From JAAYAY01 sp964429355 (GTDB lineage Bacteria; Planctomycetota; Planctomycetia; Pirellulales; Thermoguttaceae), in assembly GCA_964429355.1 (NCBI GenBank), contig CAYSCH010000348.1, forward strand, positions 1-10,054: 10,054 nucleotides of DNA, given 5' to 3'. Every line of letters begins with the position of its first letter. Positions within the stretch are counted from its first letter, which is position 1. Below the pieces are notes generated by a model that was not told the origin of the DNA, ran no database searches, and saw nothing but the letters and a program-made list of their open reading frames with translations. Of this stretch, positions 7,741 through 10,054 are shown piece after piece. Made by a program: the position numbers and the translations under genes.

Positions 7741-8058
7741 ATGAACGATTTTGTCCAGGTTGTCACCACGACCGAGCGAGAACAAGACGCCCTTCGAATC
7801 GCCGACCTGCTGGTGGAGAAGCGGCTGGCGGCCTGTGTGCAGATCGTCGGGCCGGTCAGGAGTGTTTACCGGTGGCAGGGAAAGATCGAGTCGGCCCAGG
7901 AATGGCAATGCCAGATCAAGACCCGCCAGGCCTTGCTCGACGACCTGTCGGAGGCGATTCGGGATGTTCACTCCTACGAGGTTCCCGAGATCATTGCCGT
8001 GCCGATCGTGGCAGGGAGCCGGGACTATCTGGCCTGGCTCGAAGAGCAGACCGAGTGA
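7741..8058 (+). CDS. cutA: CutA1 divalent-cation tolerance protein
   Basis: This is a 105-residue protein of the CutA1 family, small ferredoxin-like-fold proteins that form very stable trimers. They have been linked to copper and other divalent-metal tolerance, although the biochemical role is unsettled. It contains the family blocks RLAACVQIVGPVRSVYRWQGKIE (in 28-50) and SYEVPEIIAVPI (78-89), and the length is typical. There is no signal peptide, so it is cytoplasmic. I start it at ATG 7741 because GGAGAAGG lies about 6 nt upstream; an in-frame extension to 7651 would run back into the DUF1207 gene. It is the last gene of the efflux operon and is followed directly by a strong hairpin that overlaps its stop codon. 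The linkage weakly suggests that metals are among the pump substrates. Confidence 0.93.
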   Translation: MNDFVQVVTTTEREQDALRIADLLVEKRLAACVQIVGPVRSVYRWQGKIESAQEWQCQIKTRQALLDDLSEAIRDVHSYEVPEIIAVPIVAGSRDYLAWLEEQTE

Positions 8059-8095
8059 AGGGCGTGACGGAAGAAAACCGCCACGCCCTTCGCTC
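8053..8095. terminator. Convergent-gene hairpin without U-tract at end of cutA
   Basis: GAAGGGCGTG (8057-8066) and CACGCCCTTC (8082-8091) form a perfect 10-bp stem. It extends outward by a G.U pair and three more pairs (8053-8056 with 8092-8095). The 15-nt loop contains a further small CGG/CCG pairing. The stem includes the cutA stop codon TGA. It sits between convergent genes and reads as a hairpin on both strands, so it may end transcription from both sides. No T-run follows in either direction, so termination may need a factor, or the hairpin may mainly protect 3' ends. Confidence 0.6.
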
Positions 8096-8128
8096 TGAAT
8101 GTGCCGTCTGGCAGGCCTGGGGCTGGAC

Positions 8129-8581
8129 TCACTTCCCCTTGATCAGCTCGATGCTGATGTCATTGTCGCCGGCCTTGATCTCGACCTCCTTGGTCTTGGG
8201 TACCAGTCCCGCATACCGTGACGGGGTCGGTTTGTCGTCATAGGATTTGGAGCCGACAGTCATCGGCATATAACTCAATTGATGCTTGCCGATGACTGCC
8301 CCGTCTTCCTCGCCGTAGGTGGAAAGGACGAAAGTGCCGTCGTCTCCCACGACGCCGGAGGCCGGCTTGCCGGTAATGCCCTCCTTGCCGCTCACCGCAG
8401 TGACAGGTTGGAGCCTGATGCTGCCCCCCTTGACCGCCTGGCCGTCATAGGTAATTTTGCCTTTGACCGGCGCGACCTGATACTCGCTCCCGCCTTTTCC
8501 TGTGCACCCCGTCGAGCCCACAAGCAGGGCGACGACCACCACGACCGGAAGTCCGGCCGCCACTCGACTGTAAAACCTCAT
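8129..8581 (-). CDS. Small Planctomycetes-type lipoprotein with carboxypeptidase-regulatory-like fold
   Basis: This 150-residue protein is predicted to be exported and lipid-anchored. A hydrophobic leader (about residues 7-22) precedes VGSTGC with Cys26 as the lipidation site. The mature part starts with APVKGKITYDGQAVKGGSI (37-55) and continues with SGVVGDDGTFVLSTYGEEDGA (75-95). That is the pattern of beta-sandwich lipoproteins, transthyretin or carboxypeptidase-regulatory-like, that are common in Planctomycetes and often lie next to DUF1559 genes. I chose ATG 8581 because AAGGA sits 7 nt before it; a GTG five codons upstream lies on top of that ribosome site. It follows the DUF1559 gene on the same strand after 298 bp and may share its transcript. 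Its function is unknown; an envelope or cell-surface structural role is plausible. Confidence 0.82.
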   Translation of the reverse strand: MRFYSRVAAGLPVVVVVALLVGSTGCTGKGGSEYQVAPVKGKITYDGQAVKGGSIRLQPVTAVSGKEGITGKPASGVVGDDGTFVLSTYGEEDGAVIGKHQLSYMPMTVGSKSYDDKPTPSRYAGLVPKTKEVEIKAGDNDISIELIKGK

Positions 8582-8598
8582 GCAAATATCCTTCACGA

Positions 8599-8766
8599 AA
8601 TGGCCTTGCGTGATTCGCGAAAAAATAGTCGTCCTGAAGATAGCCGCCTGGGCTTGCCCCGCGCTCGGGTCGCGTCCGTGTTTTGCCTACGAACTTTGTC
8701 AGTCCCGTCCCATCAAGTTCCTGATCGCCTTGCCGCAATTTCTTCTGGGAATCACGCAACGCCATT
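8599..8766. repeat. Imperfect inverted repeat in the spacer between lipoprotein and DUF1559 genes
   Basis: The minus-strand sequence AATCACGCAAGGCCATT (8615-8599) recurs on the plus strand as AATCACGCAACGCCATT (8750-8766), with 16 of 17 bases identical and the arms facing each other across 134 bp. Similarity continues weakly for another dozen bases into the interior. The interior has no recognisable gene. It could be a long-range RNA stem in the DUF1559-lipoprotein transcript, or the remnant of a miniature inverted-repeat element. I see no target-site duplication. The arms are clear; the interpretation is open. Confidence 0.55.
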
Positions 8767-8781
8767 CAGAAACGGTTTCTG
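8767..8781. repeat. Perfect palindrome CAGAAAC-G-GTTTCTG
   Basis: Seven perfectly paired bases flank a single central G, giving a 15-bp palindrome immediately beside the inverted-repeat arm that ends at 8766. As RNA it would make a 6-bp stem with a 3-nt loop. As DNA it has the form of a dimeric regulator site. It lies about 100 bp after the DUF1559 stop, so it could protect or end that transcript, or serve as an operator for the lipoprotein gene. Confidence 0.5.
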
Positions 8782-8789
8782 GTTTACGT

Positions 8790-8817
8790 GCACGGGAGTA
8801 TCGATCCCGGCCCGTGC
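8790..8817 (-). terminator. Hairpin downstream of the DUF1559 gene
   Basis: GCACGGG (8790-8796) and CCCGTGC (8811-8817) pair perfectly around a 14-nt loop. The loop borders offer a competing nested pairing, CGGGA (8794-8798) with TCCCG (8805-8809). It is about 60 nt past the DUF1559 stop codon on the minus strand, where a terminator or 3'-end-stabilising hairpin is expected. No T-run follows in the minus direction, so partial read-through into the lipoprotein gene is possible. Confidence 0.4.
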
Positions 8818-8879
8818 TTTCCGAAGAGTGACGGCCCGGGATTGTGGGCAACGAGCCTAGGCCTGCCTGACCCAAGTCG

Positions 8880-9941
8880 CTACGGCATGGTGACCGGATT
8901 GCCATCGCGAACATTTCCCAACCTCGCGTAAACCGTGGAGTCGATGGTCTCAGGAAGGAATCTCACCGAACCATCGCCCAGGAGGAATTGCGCGCCCCCG
9001 GGGTGCTGGCTGCCAAAGCTGAAATCAGACGGGCTGAGGCTATTGGCGATGTTGTTGACCTCGCGATTGTTGATGTACGTCCACGGGCCGGTTACTCGGG
9101 CCCACGAGCTGATTCGCCACTGACCGGCCCAGTCGTTGTTCCCACCCACCCACAAAGGAAACACCCTGCCGGTTTCCATCACTTGCACGTTCGCCGTCTC
9201 ACTCACCTCGCCAATGGCGAGCACGTTGCTGGAACCGTCCTTCAGGTCGGCAAAGCCGGTCACGTAGTGGTAGTCGTTGGTCTGGGCCAGGCGAAACATG
9301 CCAGTCTGACGTGAGCCCGAAGGTTCGGTCCAACTCGTCGCGCCGTTTGTTTGCAGGTAGTTGACCCATTCAGTCTCATCGCCCAGGCAGCAGCAGTAGT
9401 TCGACTTGGCGTAGCCGTTGTTGTCGAACTTGGGGAGGACGTCGCTCGGGCAGAGAAACACGTTCAGGCTGGTCTTGGCGACGCTGTTGCCGTGGTTGTT
9501 GCTGATCTGGGACCACCAGTTGTAGGAATCGCAGTTCGATACCGGATGCCCCGCCGGAAGGGCGGGACTCCCCGTAACCGCGGTGATCGCCCCGTGTACC
9601 GTGTTGTTATTACCACCCTTCATGTAAACCAGGGCGGCTCCACCCGTACCGAGTTGGTCGTAGATCGCCTGCTGCTCCATGTACGGCAGGATGTACGAAC
9701 CCCAGGCATAGTTGTCGTTGTCGTCATCCGGCTGGCCAACGGGGAAATTCTTGTTGACGTCGTGGAACAGGTGCACCCCCAGACCAAGCTGCTTGAGATT
9801 ATTGCTGCACTGGGACCGCCGGGCCGCTTCACGAGCGGCCTGCACGGCGGGCAACAAAAGGGCGATCAATATTCCAATGATCGCGATTACCACAAGAAGT
9901 TCTACTAGTGTGAAACCCCGCAACACTCGAACTGTGCGCAT
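8880..9941 (-). CDS. DUF1559 protein with type IV pilin-like N-terminal methylation motif
   Basis: This 353-residue protein belongs to the large DUF1559 family that is greatly expanded in Planctomycetes. The N-terminus has a short basic leader and the prepilin motif RGFTLVELLVV, with cleavage expected between G9 and F10 and the conserved Glu at mature position 5 (E14). A 20-residue hydrophobic helix and AAREAARRSQCSNNLKQLGL (in 35-54) follow. Near the C-terminus lies the family block HPGGAQFLLGDGSVRFL (313-329). It should be processed by a prepilin peptidase and inserted in the membrane or assembled like a pseudopilin; the actual function is not established. A run of three cysteines (C183-C185) in mid-protein is unusual. 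ATG 9941 is preceded by GAGGA with 9 nt spacing. It is unrelated to the efflux operon and converges on it together with the downstream lipoprotein gene. Confidence 0.93.
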   Translation of the reverse strand: MRTVRVLRGFTLVELLVVIAIIGILIALLLPAVQAAREAARRSQCSNNLKQLGLGVHLFHDVNKNFPVGQPDDDNDNYAWGSYILPYMEQQAIYDQLGTGGAALVYMKGGNNNTVHGAITAVTGSPALPAGHPVSNCDSYNWWSQISNNHGNSVAKTSLNVFLCPSDVLPKFDNNGYAKSNYCCCLGDETEWVNYLQTNGATSWTEPSGSRQTGMFRLAQTNDYHYVTGFADLKDGSSNVLAIGEVSETANVQVMETGRVFPLWVGGNNDWAGQWRISSWARVTGPWTYINNREVNNIANSLSPSDFSFGSQHPGGAQFLLGDGSVRFLPETIDSTVYARLGNVRDGNPVTMP

Positions 9942-10012
9942 GACAAAATGTCCTCATAAGAGTGAAACGTGCCAGGGCTGCCCGTCGAGCCCCCCAAATA
10001 TCCAAGGCCACA

Positions 10013-10033
10013 GAGCCATCAGAGCGATGGCTC
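10013..10033 (-). promoter_or_regulatory. 8-bp inverted repeat upstream of the DUF1559 gene
   Basis: GAGCCATC (10013-10020) and GATGGCTC (10026-10033) pair perfectly around AGAGC. The site lies about 72 nt before the DUF1559 start on the minus strand. It may be a 5'-leader hairpin, an operator, or the terminator of a gene beyond the right edge. No T-run follows it in the minus direction. The remaining bases of 9942-10054 hold the DUF1559 ribosome site and nothing else I can recognise. Confidence 0.4.
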
Positions 10034-10054
10034 GGCTCCTCTCACCAGAGTAAA

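Noticed and set aside
8445..8765. Possible small protein from the minus-strand ATG at 8765, and its plus-strand look-alike from 8600 (both begin M-A-L-R-D-S)
   Set aside because: The shared start is produced by the inverted repeat itself. The frames run into the lipoprotein gene out of frame or through repeat DNA, with no good ribosome site.
8582..8879. A known riboswitch or CRISPR array in the repeat-rich spacer
   Set aside because: The repeats are inverted pairs rather than regularly spaced direct repeats, and I recognise no conserved riboswitch core on either strand.

Overview
The window looks like chromosomal DNA from a Planctomycetes-type bacterium. It is GC-rich, with an estimated GC content near 60%. 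It carries a DUF1559 pseudopilin-like protein, a small lipoprotein of the kind that often accompanies DUF1559 genes in that phylum, and a DUF1207 outer-membrane protein, which is also common there. This taxonomic reading is an inference from protein families. No rRNA or other marker gene is present.

Bases 1-8058 hold an RND-type tripartite efflux locus. The outer-membrane factor, a NodT/OprM-like lipoprotein, runs leftward from a GTG at 1136 and leaves the window at base 1. A 305-bp divergent control region (1137-1441) separates it from a TetR-family regulator (1442-2047). After a 290-bp spacer come the periplasmic adaptor (2338-3555), the inner-membrane RND permease (3552-6650, overlapping the adaptor stop by 4 nt), a DUF1207 protein (6678-7724) and CutA (7741-8058). 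The last four are tightly packed and probably form one transcript, which ends at a strong hairpin at 8053-8095. The adaptor carries the R-x3-L-x6-S motif used to dock on TolC-like channels, so adaptor, pump and divergent channel plausibly assemble into one envelope-spanning machine. The TetR protein is the likely local repressor, with a perfect 7-bp inverted repeat lying between a possible -35 and -10.

Bases 8129-9941 read leftward and converge on the efflux operon. A DUF1559 protein with a type IV pilin-like N-terminus (8880-9941) is followed by a small lipoprotein (8129-8581). The 298 bp between them contains no convincing gene but is dense in inverted repeats. A further hairpin lies upstream of the DUF1559 gene near the right edge.

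The most unusual point is the RND permease. At the positions of the paired proton-relay aspartates of AcrB (D407/D408 in TM4) it has Thr399-Asn400, and at the position of the relay lysine (K940 in TM10) it has Asn928. The pump is otherwise full length and well formed, which suggests a non-canonical energy coupling, or a subfamily that has lost the usual relay, rather than simple decay. Its linkage with DUF1207 and CutA genes is the second point worth following.
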